64,000 nt of DNA, taken from assembly GCA_028284935.1 (NCBI GenBank), contig JANQQQ010000023.1:29247-93246 (forward strand), written 5' to 3'. Below the pieces are notes generated by a model. That model was not told the origin of the DNA and ran no database searches. It worked only from the letters and a program-made list of their open reading frames with translations. Position numbers and translations under genes: made by a program. This document shows, one piece after another, positions 44,331 through 50,973 of this stretch. Origin of the DNA: Croceivirga sp. (GTDB lineage: Bacteria; Bacteroidota; Bacteroidia; Flavobacteriales; Flavobacteriaceae). The number at the start of each line of letters is the position of its first letter. Within the stretch, counting starts at the first letter, position 1.

Positions 44331-44684
44331 ATGGCAGAAGGATTATTAATACCAATAGGATTTTTTCTAATGGTTTTCGGAATTGTTTATTTGTTCTTAT
44401 CCACACGAAACAAGGAAAGGTTGGCCCTTATTGAAAAAGGAGCGGATGCCAATATCTTTGTAAGGCAGAAAAAATCAGGTTATATCCCTGGATGGAAGAT
44501 TTTCTTGATCAATTTTGCCGTGCTCCTAATAAGCGTTGGCGCAGCAATTTTCATCGCTTCCCTTTTGGTAGAGATCTTAGGGGTGTATGAAGAAGTGGCC
44601 TATCCAGGAACCATTTTTGCGATGGCTGGAGTTGGACTACTGGTAGGCTTCAATATGACCAAAAAACTGGAAAAAGAAGACTAA
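44331..44684 (+). CDS. DUF6249-type small membrane protein
   Basis: 117 residues from ATG 44331; the open frame runs back to 44166 but that part overlaps the ECF promoters and is unlikely to be translated. Three membrane helices (about 4-24, 54-76, 92-110), with RNKERLALIEKGADANIFV in the first loop as in DUF6249 proteins. It is the probable target of the divergent ECF sigma factor. Function unknown. Confidence 0.8.
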   Translation: MAEGLLIPIGFFLMVFGIVYLFLSTRNKERLALIEKGADANIFVRQKKSGYIPGWKIFLINFAVLLISVGAAIFIASLLVEILGVYEEVAYPGTIFAMAGVGLLVGFNMTKKLEKED

Positions 44685-44706
44685 TCAACAACCAAGCTTT
44701 TCTAAG

Positions 44707-44736
44707 AAACCACCCATAATTAACGGGTGGTTTTTT
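44707..44736 (+). terminator. Terminator of the DUF6249 gene
   Basis: AAACCACCC (44707-44715) pairs with GGGTGGTTT (44725-44733) and is followed by TTT, then ATTTTTA. MOSC starts 12 bases later. Confidence 0.75.
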
Positions 44737-44747
44737 ATTTTTAGGGA

Positions 44748-45380
44748 ATGCAAGTAGTAGCGACAAACATTGGTCAACCTAAGACCGTTCTCTGGAGAGG
44801 CCGGAAAATACAGACAGGTATTTATAAACAACCCGTTGAAGGACCCATATATCTGGGAAAGGAGGATGTACAAAATGATACGGTAGTGGACAGAAAACAT
44901 CATGGCGGGGAATATAAGGCCTGCTATCTTTTTGGTGCGAATTACTACCCTGCCTGGCAACTAAAATACCCCCATTTGGATTGGGATTGGGGCATGTTTG
45001 GAGAGAACCTTACCGTTGACAATCTCCATGAGAACGAACTGCAAATTGGAGCGGTCTACAATCTGGGCAATGCTGTAATCCAAATCACCGAGCCGCGGCA
45101 GCCTTGCTTCAAACTCGGTATTAAGTTTGGAACCCAAAAGGTCATTGTTGAGTTCTTGGAATATGCCCACCCAGGCACTTATGTTCGAATTTTGGAGGAA
45201 GGTGAAGTACGAACAGGAGATATGCTGGCATTACAAAAAGCCGGACCTAACTCCTTGACCGTTGCACAGTTCAACACCTTAGTAAATCAAAGGGAGAAAG
45301 ACAAAAGTCTGGTTGCATTGGCAATTGAAAACAAATGTGTTAGGGAAGTTAAGCGAAAAATGCTCCAAAAACATTTATAA
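44748..45380 (+). CDS. MOSC-domain protein (YiiM-like)
   Basis: 210 residues. The MOSC core has DRKHHGGEYKACYLFG, MFGENLTV and EPRQPCFKLGIKFG, where Cys120 is the conserved molybdenum-cofactor ligand. A C-terminal helical part (SLTVAQFNTLVNQREK) fits the YiiM type. Such proteins bind Moco and act on N-hydroxylated compounds. Coding starts right after a terminator, so it must have its own promoter. Confidence 0.92.
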   Translation: MQVVATNIGQPKTVLWRGRKIQTGIYKQPVEGPIYLGKEDVQNDTVVDRKHHGGEYKACYLFGANYYPAWQLKYPHLDWDWGMFGENLTVDNLHENELQIGAVYNLGNAVIQITEPRQPCFKLGIKFGTQKVIVEFLEYAHPGTYVRILEEGEVRTGDMLALQKAGPNSLTVAQFNTLVNQREKDKSLVALAIENKCVREVKRKMLQKHL

Positions 45381-45385
45381 AAAAA

Positions 45386-45407
45386 CCCCCAGCGCTAACG
45401 CCAAGGG
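45386..45407 (-). terminator. Terminator of the small secreted-protein gene
   Basis: On the minus strand CCCTTGGCG and CGCTGGGGG pair fully with Watson-Crick or G-T pairs around TTA, followed by a run of T (45385-45379). Confidence 0.6.
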
Positions 45408-45437
45408 CCTTTCAACAAACCGAATAAATTAACTAAA

Positions 45438-45809
45438 CTACTTTACTTCTACTGTTTCTTTGAAGGTCTCTTTGTTATCGACTACCATTACGGTGTATTC
45501 ATTTTCAAAAGCGTTTTCAAAATTGAATGCTTTTTCAATGACCAATTCACCGTTCAAAGTCTCAATAAAAACCAGTCTTCCTTCATTATCAACAACCTTG
45601 ATGGTTACCTTTTCTTGGTCAAGATTCAAAAGGTTAAGGAACAATTTATTTCCTTTTCTTTTAAATACTGGATCAGCTTTTACTGATATAAGTTCTTTTT
45701 CTACCTCGTTAACTTTTTTTCCAAAAGCTTCTTTAGGTCCATTGGCCGCGCCCGCAACTGTTGCGAACATAAAGGCTACTACTAATGCATTTCTCCTAAT
45801 TGATTTCAT
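45438..45809 (-). CDS. Small secreted beta-rich protein
   Basis: 123 residues from ATG 45809, chosen because it opens a signal peptide (MKSIRRNALVVAFMFATVAGAANG); the frame extends 14 codons upstream. The mature part consists of strands in an Ig-like or T9SS-like pattern (NKLFLNLLNLDQEKVTIKVVDNEGRLVF, NEYTVMVVDNKETFKETVEVK). It resembles a free-standing DUF3244/sorting-domain-like module, but no family is certain. A perfect -7 box lies at 45849-45856. Confidence 0.6.
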   Translation of the reverse strand: MKSIRRNALVVAFMFATVAGAANGPKEAFGKKVNEVEKELISVKADPVFKRKGNKLFLNLLNLDQEKVTIKVVDNEGRLVFIETLNGELVIEKAFNFENAFENEYTVMVVDNKETFKETVEVK

Positions 45810-45848
45810 GGCATTTCGTTTTTTTGATTTGTAAATCATTTTACACTG

Positions 45849-45856
45849 CAAACATA
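45849..45856 (-). promoter_or_regulatory. -7 box (TATGTTTG)
   Basis: Perfect TAnnTTTG on the minus strand, 39 bases before ATG 45809. -33 box not clear. Confidence 0.4.
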
Positions 45857-45965
45857 CCCCATTGGACCACTAGGATTCTACCACAGGTTTTTCCAATTTC
45901 TATGCTATTTTAACACAAACAGGATGTTAAATAGTCTTAAAAGGTAAACTAGAATAGTTTTTGGT

Positions 45966-45973
45966 TAATTTTG
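45966..45973 (+). promoter_or_regulatory. -7 box (TAATTTTG) of the AraC-AlkB pair
   Basis: Perfect TAnnTTTG, 38 bases before ATG 46012. No TTG at the usual distance upstream; an activator may be needed. Confidence 0.4.
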
Positions 45974-46011
45974 TATAGATTCTTAAAATCCATTCCATGT
46001 AATTTTATCGT

Positions 46012-46902
46012 ATGGATAGTATGATTGAAACAAAAAAGCAAAAGGCAAAACTAGAGTCCATTACTCCAAATTTTGGTAACTCATTTACCTATAACTACCA
46101 TGGCAAATCTGGCGATGCCAATGTCACTTACTGGCATTACCACCCAGAGATTGAATTGGTCTATGTGAATGGAGGGGCCGGAAAAAGGCAAATAGGAAGC
46201 CACGTATCCTATTTTAGGGATGGTGACCTTATCTTGATTGGTTCCAACCTACCCCATTGTGGATTTATCACAAAGGAGACAGGTAATAAAAGTCAAACGG
46301 TCATTCATATGAAAAAGGACTTTTTGGGAAACGATTTTTTCAACATTCCTGAGATGTCCAAAATCCAAAAGCTTCTTGAAATGGCTAAAAGTGGTATCGC
46401 CTTTAGTGGTGCCACCAAGAAAAAACTGGGGGAAAAGATGGAAGTAATGGAATACCAAAGTGATTTTCAACGGCTTCTGAGCATGTTAAACATCCTAAAT
46501 GAGTTGGCTTTATCAGAGGATTATACCGTCTTGAATGCAGAGGGCTTTACCATGCAAAGTGAAGTCAAGGATAACAATAGAATTAATGTGGTGTTCAACC
46601 ATGTAAAGAATAATTTCAAGGATGAAATACCATTGGAAGAAATTGCGGATATGGTGAGTATGACCGTGCCTTCATTTTGCAGGTATTTCAAAAAAATTAC
46701 CAACAAGACGTTTACCCAGTTCGTTAATGAGTATCGTTTGGTACATGCCTCAAAGCTATTGGCAGAACAACCAATGAGTATTACCGAAGTTTGTTATGAA
46801 AGTGGATTCAATAATTTTTCCCATTTTAATAAATCCTTTAAGGCCTTCACCGGTCAAAACCCTTCAGAGTACAGAAATCAACTAAAAGCAGTATTACAGT
46901 AA
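46012..46902 (+). CDS. AraC-family transcriptional regulator with cupin domain
   Basis: 296 residues (ATG 46021 is an alternative start). The N-terminal cupin (about 40-110) has WHYHPEIELVYVNGGAG and FRDGDLILIGSNLPH. The C-terminal double HTH (about 190-292) has IPLEEIADMVSMTVPSFCRYFKK and ITEVCYESGFNNFSHFNKSFK. It likely responds to a small sugar-like ligand through the cupin. It lacks the Ada methyltransferase cysteine domains. The alkB-like gene follows after one base, so they are translated together. Confidence 0.92.
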   Translation: MDSMIETKKQKAKLESITPNFGNSFTYNYHGKSGDANVTYWHYHPEIELVYVNGGAGKRQIGSHVSYFRDGDLILIGSNLPHCGFITKETGNKSQTVIHMKKDFLGNDFFNIPEMSKIQKLLEMAKSGIAFSGATKKKLGEKMEVMEYQSDFQRLLSMLNILNELALSEDYTVLNAEGFTMQSEVKDNNRINVVFNHVKNNFKDEIPLEEIADMVSMTVPSFCRYFKKITNKTFTQFVNEYRLVHASKLLAEQPMSITEVCYESGFNNFSHFNKSFKAFTGQNPSEYRNQLKAVLQ

Positions 46903-46903
46903 A

Positions 46904-47500
46904 GTGGATTTGTTCCAAGAAAAATTGGATCTGGACCTGCAAGATGCAGATATTCGATATTACCCCAACTTTTTTTCCTTTGATGAAGCCTCCCGTTATT
47001 TCAAAATTTTAAAGGAAATGATCCCATGGCAACAGGACGATATCAAGGTGTTTGGCAAAATCTATCCCCAACCTAGGCTTACTTCGCTATATGGAAACAA
47101 TGGGAAATCGTACTCTTACTCCAATATCACAATGGTTCCCAATAGTTTTGAAGGGGAATTATTGGAGATAAAGGAAAAGGTGGATAAAGAAGTTGGGGAC
47201 ATATTTACCACCTGTTTACTCAATCTGTACCGAGATGGCAGGGACAGCAATGGATGGCATGCGGATGATGAAAAGGAACTTGGTCCAAACCCAACAATCG
47301 CCTCCATCTCCTTGGGCCAGGAAAGATACTTCCATCTTAGGCATAAGAATAACAAAAGCCTAAAACATAAAATACTTTTGGGGCATGGCAGTCTACTCCT
47401 AATGCAAGGCGCAACCCAACATCATTGGCAACATCAAATTCCAAAAACCACAAAAAAAATAGGGGAACGTATTAATTTGACCTTTCGAATCATTCATTGA
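46904..47500 (+). CDS. AlkB-like 2-oxoglutarate/Fe(II) dioxygenase
   Basis: 198 residues with a GTG start at 46904, one base after the AraC stop. Iron ligands His119 and Asp121 (WHADDE) and His177 (HHWQHQIPK), and the 2-oxoglutarate-binding RINLTFR motif (Arg189, Asn191, Arg195), are all present. This is the AlkBH2/3-like DNA-repair type that demethylates alkylated bases. Its placement after an AraC regulator recalls the ada-alkB operon, although the regulator here is not Ada. Confidence 0.93.
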   Translation: MDLFQEKLDLDLQDADIRYYPNFFSFDEASRYFKILKEMIPWQQDDIKVFGKIYPQPRLTSLYGNNGKSYSYSNITMVPNSFEGELLEIKEKVDKEVGDIFTTCLLNLYRDGRDSNGWHADDEKELGPNPTIASISLGQERYFHLRHKNNKSLKHKILLGHGSLLLMQGATQHHWQHQIPKTTKKIGERINLTFRIIH

Positions 47501-47843
47501 TCAAAAATCCCATGGCTCACCTGTACCTAAAAACAATAAAAAAGGGTCCAATCGTGTCTTAAGGAGGGAAAATATCCAATTTTGCGGCAGAATTGACCGA
47601 ACGGTAATTCCTTGGTCAAAATGGGTGATTCTTCCAGTAAGCCCTTAGCATTACCCCATGGTATATACTTTCCCTTCTATCAAGCGGTACTGCCATTCAA
47701 ACTCCCAATGGTTTTCAGGCATGTTTTGGCAAGATACCAAGTTACTTAAGCTGGCTGTGACCATTTAAGAAAATGAATTTGCTCGAATCAATTCTTTTTA
47801 ATATATTCATGATATCATTTTAATATCATATAACACTACTACA
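47501..47843. other. Gene-free stretch between AlkB and the SPFH operon
   Basis: No credible ORF. On the minus strand near 47720 a short readable segment MPENHWEFEWQYRLIEGKV is stopped after 23 codons; it could be gene debris but is not supported further. The last 35 bases hold the candidate operator at 47809-47829. Confidence 0.4.
47809..47829. promoter_or_regulatory. Candidate operator of the SPFH-RHH operon
   Basis: ATGATATCAT (47809-47818) is a perfect 10-bp palindrome. ATATCAT recurs at 47823-47829, 11 bp after its first copy (47812-47818), i.e. on the same face of the helix. It lies 15-35 bases before the SPFH start. Ribbon-helix-helix proteins usually bind such short tandem half-sites, and the operon ends with one. 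Confidence 0.45.
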
Positions 47844-48704
47844 ATGACAAACGAAAAAAATATCAATCCCGTAAACGGCTATTTTATGCTCTTTCTATCG
47901 CTGCTTTTGATCATTGCAAGCGTCATCATGATTGTCAATACAGAATCGCCTTGGTATTTTATTTCCATTCTTTTTGGAGTTATTATTTTCCTAGGGCTCG
48001 TTTTAGTCAATCCCAATAGTTCAAGGGTGCTTCTACTTTTTGGAAAATATGTAGGTACCATTAAAAAGAATGGCCTTTTCTGGGTCAACCCTTTATATTC
48101 AAAAAAGAAAATTTCCTTGAGGGCCAGTAATTTTGATAGTGAGCGTCTTAAGGTTAACGATAAACTGGGGAACCCGGTAATGATCAGTACCATACTGGTC
48201 TGGCGGGTTACCGACACCTATAAGGCCGCTTTTGATGTGGATGATTACAAAAACTTTGTGCGCGTACAGACGGATGCCGCCGTTAGAAAGTTGGCGAGTA
48301 TGTATCCCTATGACAATTTTGCGGATGAAGGGATTGAAGAGGATATCACACTCCGCTCCAGCGTCAATGAGGTTAGCGAGGCTTTGGAAAAAGAGATTCA
48401 AGACCGTCTGGAAATGGCCGGTATTGAAGTATTGGAAGCAAGAATTGGGTATTTGGCCTATGCCCAAGAGATTGCAAACGCCATGTTGAAAAGACAGCAA
48501 GCCACTGCTATCGTTGCGGCTAGGCATAAAATTGTGGAAGGCGCGGTCAGTATGGTGGAAATGGCATTGGATGAACTCAACGAGAAGGATATTATTGATT
48601 TGGACGAAGAACGCAAAGCTGCCATGGTAAGCAATTTGATGGTCGTACTATGTTCGGACAAGGATGCCGCGCCAATTGTCAATACTGGAACACTCAACCA
48701 TTAG
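47844..48704 (+). CDS. SPFH-domain (stomatin/prohibitin-like) membrane protein
   Basis: 286 residues. Two N-terminal hydrophobic segments (about 13-31 and 36-55) anchor it. The SPFH domain (about 60-230) has NPNSSRVLLLFGKYVGTIKKNGLFWVNP, SAVN-like LRSSVNEVSEALEKEIQDRLEMAG and IEVLEARIGYLAYAQEIANAM. A coiled-coil end follows (AAMVSNLMVVLCSD). SPFH proteins form ring or lattice scaffolds at the membrane. First gene of a six-gene overlapping or near-overlapping cluster (47844-50913). Confidence 0.93.
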   Translation: MTNEKNINPVNGYFMLFLSLLLIIASVIMIVNTESPWYFISILFGVIIFLGLVLVNPNSSRVLLLFGKYVGTIKKNGLFWVNPLYSKKKISLRASNFDSERLKVNDKLGNPVMISTILVWRVTDTYKAAFDVDDYKNFVRVQTDAAVRKLASMYPYDNFADEGIEEDITLRSSVNEVSEALEKEIQDRLEMAGIEVLEARIGYLAYAQEIANAMLKRQQATAIVAARHKIVEGAVSMVEMALDELNEKDIIDLDEERKAAMVSNLMVVLCSDKDAAPIVNTGTLNH

Positions 48705-48705
48705 A

Positions 48706-49176
48706 ATGGTATTCAAGGAAATACAACGGTTACAAAAATGGTGGGCCCTTGGCATCTATGCATTGATGGTTGCATTCTCCTTATTTGCAATCATAAAATG
48801 GTACATTTTTCACCAAGCTTTTGGAAATATTGCTGCAAATGAGCATTGGGTGCATATTTCACTATTGAGTATTGTTGTAGTGATTTTAGCCTTCCTATTA
48901 TCCATTAAACTAGAAATAGAAATAACAAAAGAAGGGATTATCCATCGGTTTTTTCCAATTGAGGGAAACCATCAAATGATTTTATGGTCAGAGATTGAAG
49001 AATGTAGCGTTCTAAAAATTCAGACTTATGGTATTCAGGGATATCGAATAAACAGAACAAGTATTTCCGGACGATGGGTAATAGCCATTATCAAAAAAGA
49101 TGGTACGCTTTTAAAATTGGGGACACAAAAACCGGAATTGGCTGAAAAGGCCATATATCAATATCAATGGGCGTAA
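48706..49176 (+). CDS. Membrane protein with PH-like domain, first paralogue
   Basis: 156 residues from ATG 48706, 1 base after the SPFH stop. Two membrane helices (about 13-33 and 48-68) precede a beta-rich PH-like domain, with IEITKEGIIHRFFPI, MILWSEIEECSVLKIQTYGIQGYRINR and a strand plus helix end LLKLGTQKPELAEKAIYQYQ. The same layout is repeated by the next gene, so the two are paralogues. Function unknown; bacterial PH domains often bind membranes or proteins. Confidence 0.75.
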   Translation: MVFKEIQRLQKWWALGIYALMVAFSLFAIIKWYIFHQAFGNIAANEHWVHISLLSIVVVILAFLLSIKLEIEITKEGIIHRFFPIEGNHQMILWSEIEECSVLKIQTYGIQGYRINRTSISGRWVIAIIKKDGTLLKLGTQKPELAEKAIYQYQWA

Positions 49177-49670
49177 GGGTTTTTCAAGAAAGACAAGGGT
49201 TTACACAATGGTGGCTTTGGTTGGTCGTAATCGTTCCATTGGGCATATTGTTATACCAGCCTATAACATTATTGATAAAACAACCCGACTTTTCCTTAGG
49301 TGATTTGGACAAGAGTTTTTGGATTGCATTGGGTGTTTTGATAGTTGTCCACCTTTTTTTGGCACAATGTCATTTACATACTGAAATCAATGAAAATGGA
49401 ATCCACTACCAATTTAAACCGTTTCACTTTCATCCAAAACGTGTCAACTGGGGGGAGCTTGAAAATGTTTACGTTAGAAAATATCGTCCCGTAACAGAAT
49501 ATGGCGGTTGGGGCTATAGGGTTGGTTTTGGTGGCATAGCCTACAATGTAAAGGGTAACCAGGGCATACAATTAAAGTTCAAAAGTGGAAAAAAGCTGCT
49601 TATTGGAACGCAAAGACCAAAGGAGGTCAAAGAAATAGTTAATAAATATTTCAAACATGAAAGAATATAA
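49167..49670 (+). CDS. DUF6141-like membrane protein, second paralogue
   Basis: 167 residues, 10-base overlap with the previous gene. Two N-terminal helices (about 15-35 and 50-68) and a PH-like C-terminal domain with INENGIHYQFKPFHFHPKRVNWGELENVYVRKYRPV, EYGGWGYRVG and LLIGTQRPKEVKEIVNKYF. The YGGWGYR segment is characteristic of DUF6141-type proteins. It probably pairs with the neighbour at 48706. Its stop overlaps the DUF4177 start by 14 bases. Confidence 0.78.
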   Translation: MGVRVFQERQGFTQWWLWLVVIVPLGILLYQPITLLIKQPDFSLGDLDKSFWIALGVLIVVHLFLAQCHLHTEINENGIHYQFKPFHFHPKRVNWGELENVYVRKYRPVTEYGGWGYRVGFGGIAYNVKGNQGIQLKFKSGKKLLIGTQRPKEVKEIVNKYFKHERI

Positions 49671-49815
49671 AGTAGAAAGTTGGAAAATGGGCCTAACCGG
49701 AAATAACGACCGGTTGGAAGATACCCTTAATGAATATGCCAAACAAGGTTGGCGTGTCATTCAAGTCGCCGAAAATTTTCAACGCGTCATTTTTGAACGA
49801 GATAAAAACCGATGA
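49657..49815 (+). CDS. DUF4177-type small protein
   Basis: 52 residues, missed by length filters. The sequence EYKVESWKMG...LEDTLNEYAKQGWRVIQVAENFQRVIFER has the DUF4177 pattern: a strand, a helix with W, and GWRV followed by a strand ending in F/R. It overlaps both neighbours (14 bases with the previous, ATGA with the next), so its coding status is well supported. Function unknown. Confidence 0.85.
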   Translation: MKEYKVESWKMGLTGNNDRLEDTLNEYAKQGWRVIQVAENFQRVIFERDKNR

Positions 49816-50744
49816 AGAAAACTTATTTGTTCTTGCTTGTACCATTCTGGTTTTTTGGTCAGGAGATTATCTCTGAAGACTATGAATTGTACAACGACGA
49901 TATCTATTTGCCCGGTACGCTAAGTTATCCAAAATCCGATAAAGCAATACCTCTTGCCATATTTATACATGGCTCAGGGAATGCAGATAGGAATGGCAAC
50001 CAAGGCAACTTGGCGAATGCAGAACATATTAAACAACTGGCGGACAGCTTAAATGCAAATGGCCTTGCCTTTTATCGTTTCGATAAGCGTAACGCAACCC
50101 CGTCCAATATCCAAAAGATAGTTATGGAAACGTCCACCATCCACGATTTGGTGAAAGATGTAAGCGTATCCATAAATGAATTCGGTAAAGATGCTCGCTT
50201 TTCATCCATTTATCTGATTGGTCATAGTCAAGGCTCTTTGGTGGGTATGCTGGCGGTCTCCGATCAAGTCAGTGGGTATGTTTCACTAGCAGGTCCTGGA
50301 ACGACAGTTGACAAATCACTAATCCACCAGTTAAAGGCTCAAAACCCAGATTTAGGTAGGGTTGCCGAGGAACATGTTAATGAATTAATGGAAACTGACA
50401 CCATCAAAGAAGTACATTTTATGCTGTTATCCATATTTAAACCGCATAACCAAAAGTACTTGAAAAATTGGATGTTGCTGAATCCAGCTAACGAAATCCA
50501 AAAGTTAAAAATTCCAGTTTTGATCATAAATGGGGATTCGGATTCACAGGTCACCGTCCAAGATGCCCAACTTTTAAAACAGGCGAAACCCGAGGCTAGC
50601 CTGGTCATCATAAAAAAAATGAACCATATGCTTAAAACTGTTGAAAATACTACAGAGAATACAGCATCCTATACCAATCCCAATTTTCCGCTTTCGCAAG
50701 AATTGGTAGGAACCTTGGTAGAATTCATAAAGAATCATGGCTAA
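49812..50744 (+). CDS. Secreted alpha/beta hydrolase
   Basis: 310 residues, a signal peptide MKKTYLFLLVPFWFFGQ and the hydrolase core. Nucleophile Ser139 in LIGHSQGSL, acid in INGDSDSQV, and His in KMNHMLK are visible. The oxyanion segment is IFIHGSGNADRNGNQGN, as in YqiA/DLH-like esterases. A lid-like helical region lies at about 180-225. Its inclusion in the SPFH cluster suggests it acts on membrane- or envelope-related substrates. Confidence 0.88.
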   Translation: MKKTYLFLLVPFWFFGQEIISEDYELYNDDIYLPGTLSYPKSDKAIPLAIFIHGSGNADRNGNQGNLANAEHIKQLADSLNANGLAFYRFDKRNATPSNIQKIVMETSTIHDLVKDVSVSINEFGKDARFSSIYLIGHSQGSLVGMLAVSDQVSGYVSLAGPGTTVDKSLIHQLKAQNPDLGRVAEEHVNELMETDTIKEVHFMLLSIFKPHNQKYLKNWMLLNPANEIQKLKIPVLIINGDSDSQVTVQDAQLLKQAKPEASLVIIKKMNHMLKTVENTTENTASYTNPNFPLSQELVGTLVEFIKNHG

Positions 50745-50913
50745 GAAAAAGGCATTTGCACTTAGGGTAAATGAAGATATGCTAAAAGCTATTGAAAAAT
50801 GGGCTTCAGATGAATTCCGAAGTACCAATGGACAAATAGAATGGATGCTCATGAAAAGCCTTAAAGATGCCAAACGCGCACCAAAAAAAAGTGAGAATGG
50901 TGACAATACATGA
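50737..50913 (+). CDS. Arc-type ribbon-helix-helix DNA-binding protein
   Basis: 58 residues, overlapping the hydrolase by 8 bases. The MAKKKAFALRVNEDMLKAIE segment is the beta-strand and first helix of an Arc/MetJ-like RHH fold, followed by SDEFRSTNGQIEWMLMKSLK for the second helix. No toxin gene follows, so it is not part of an ordinary toxin-antitoxin pair. It may autoregulate the operon through the palindrome at 47809. Last gene of the cluster. Confidence 0.88.
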   Translation: MAKKKAFALRVNEDMLKAIEKWASDEFRSTNGQIEWMLMKSLKDAKRAPKKSENGDNT

Positions 50914-50914
50914 T

Positions 50915-50967
50915 TTGGGATTTTTTTAACGAAGTACTGACTTACCTTTAAGCCCACTAATTCAAAC
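50915..50967 (+). promoter_or_regulatory. Conserved promoter block of the first tandem DUF5916 gene
   Basis: TTGGGATTTTTTTAACG (50915-50931) and ACTAATTCAAAC (50956-50967). The same two blocks at nearly the same spacing precede the second copy (53205, 53245). Confidence 0.5.
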
Positions 50968-50973
50968 AGGCCA

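Noticed and set aside
47501..47843. Pseudogene remnant near 47720 (minus strand)
   Set aside because: Only 23 readable codons and no recognisable family; insufficient to call a pseudogene.
50737..50913. Antitoxin of a toxin-antitoxin pair
   Set aside because: No toxin-sized gene follows; the next gene is the DUF5916 outer-membrane protein, and the RHH gene closes an unrelated cluster.
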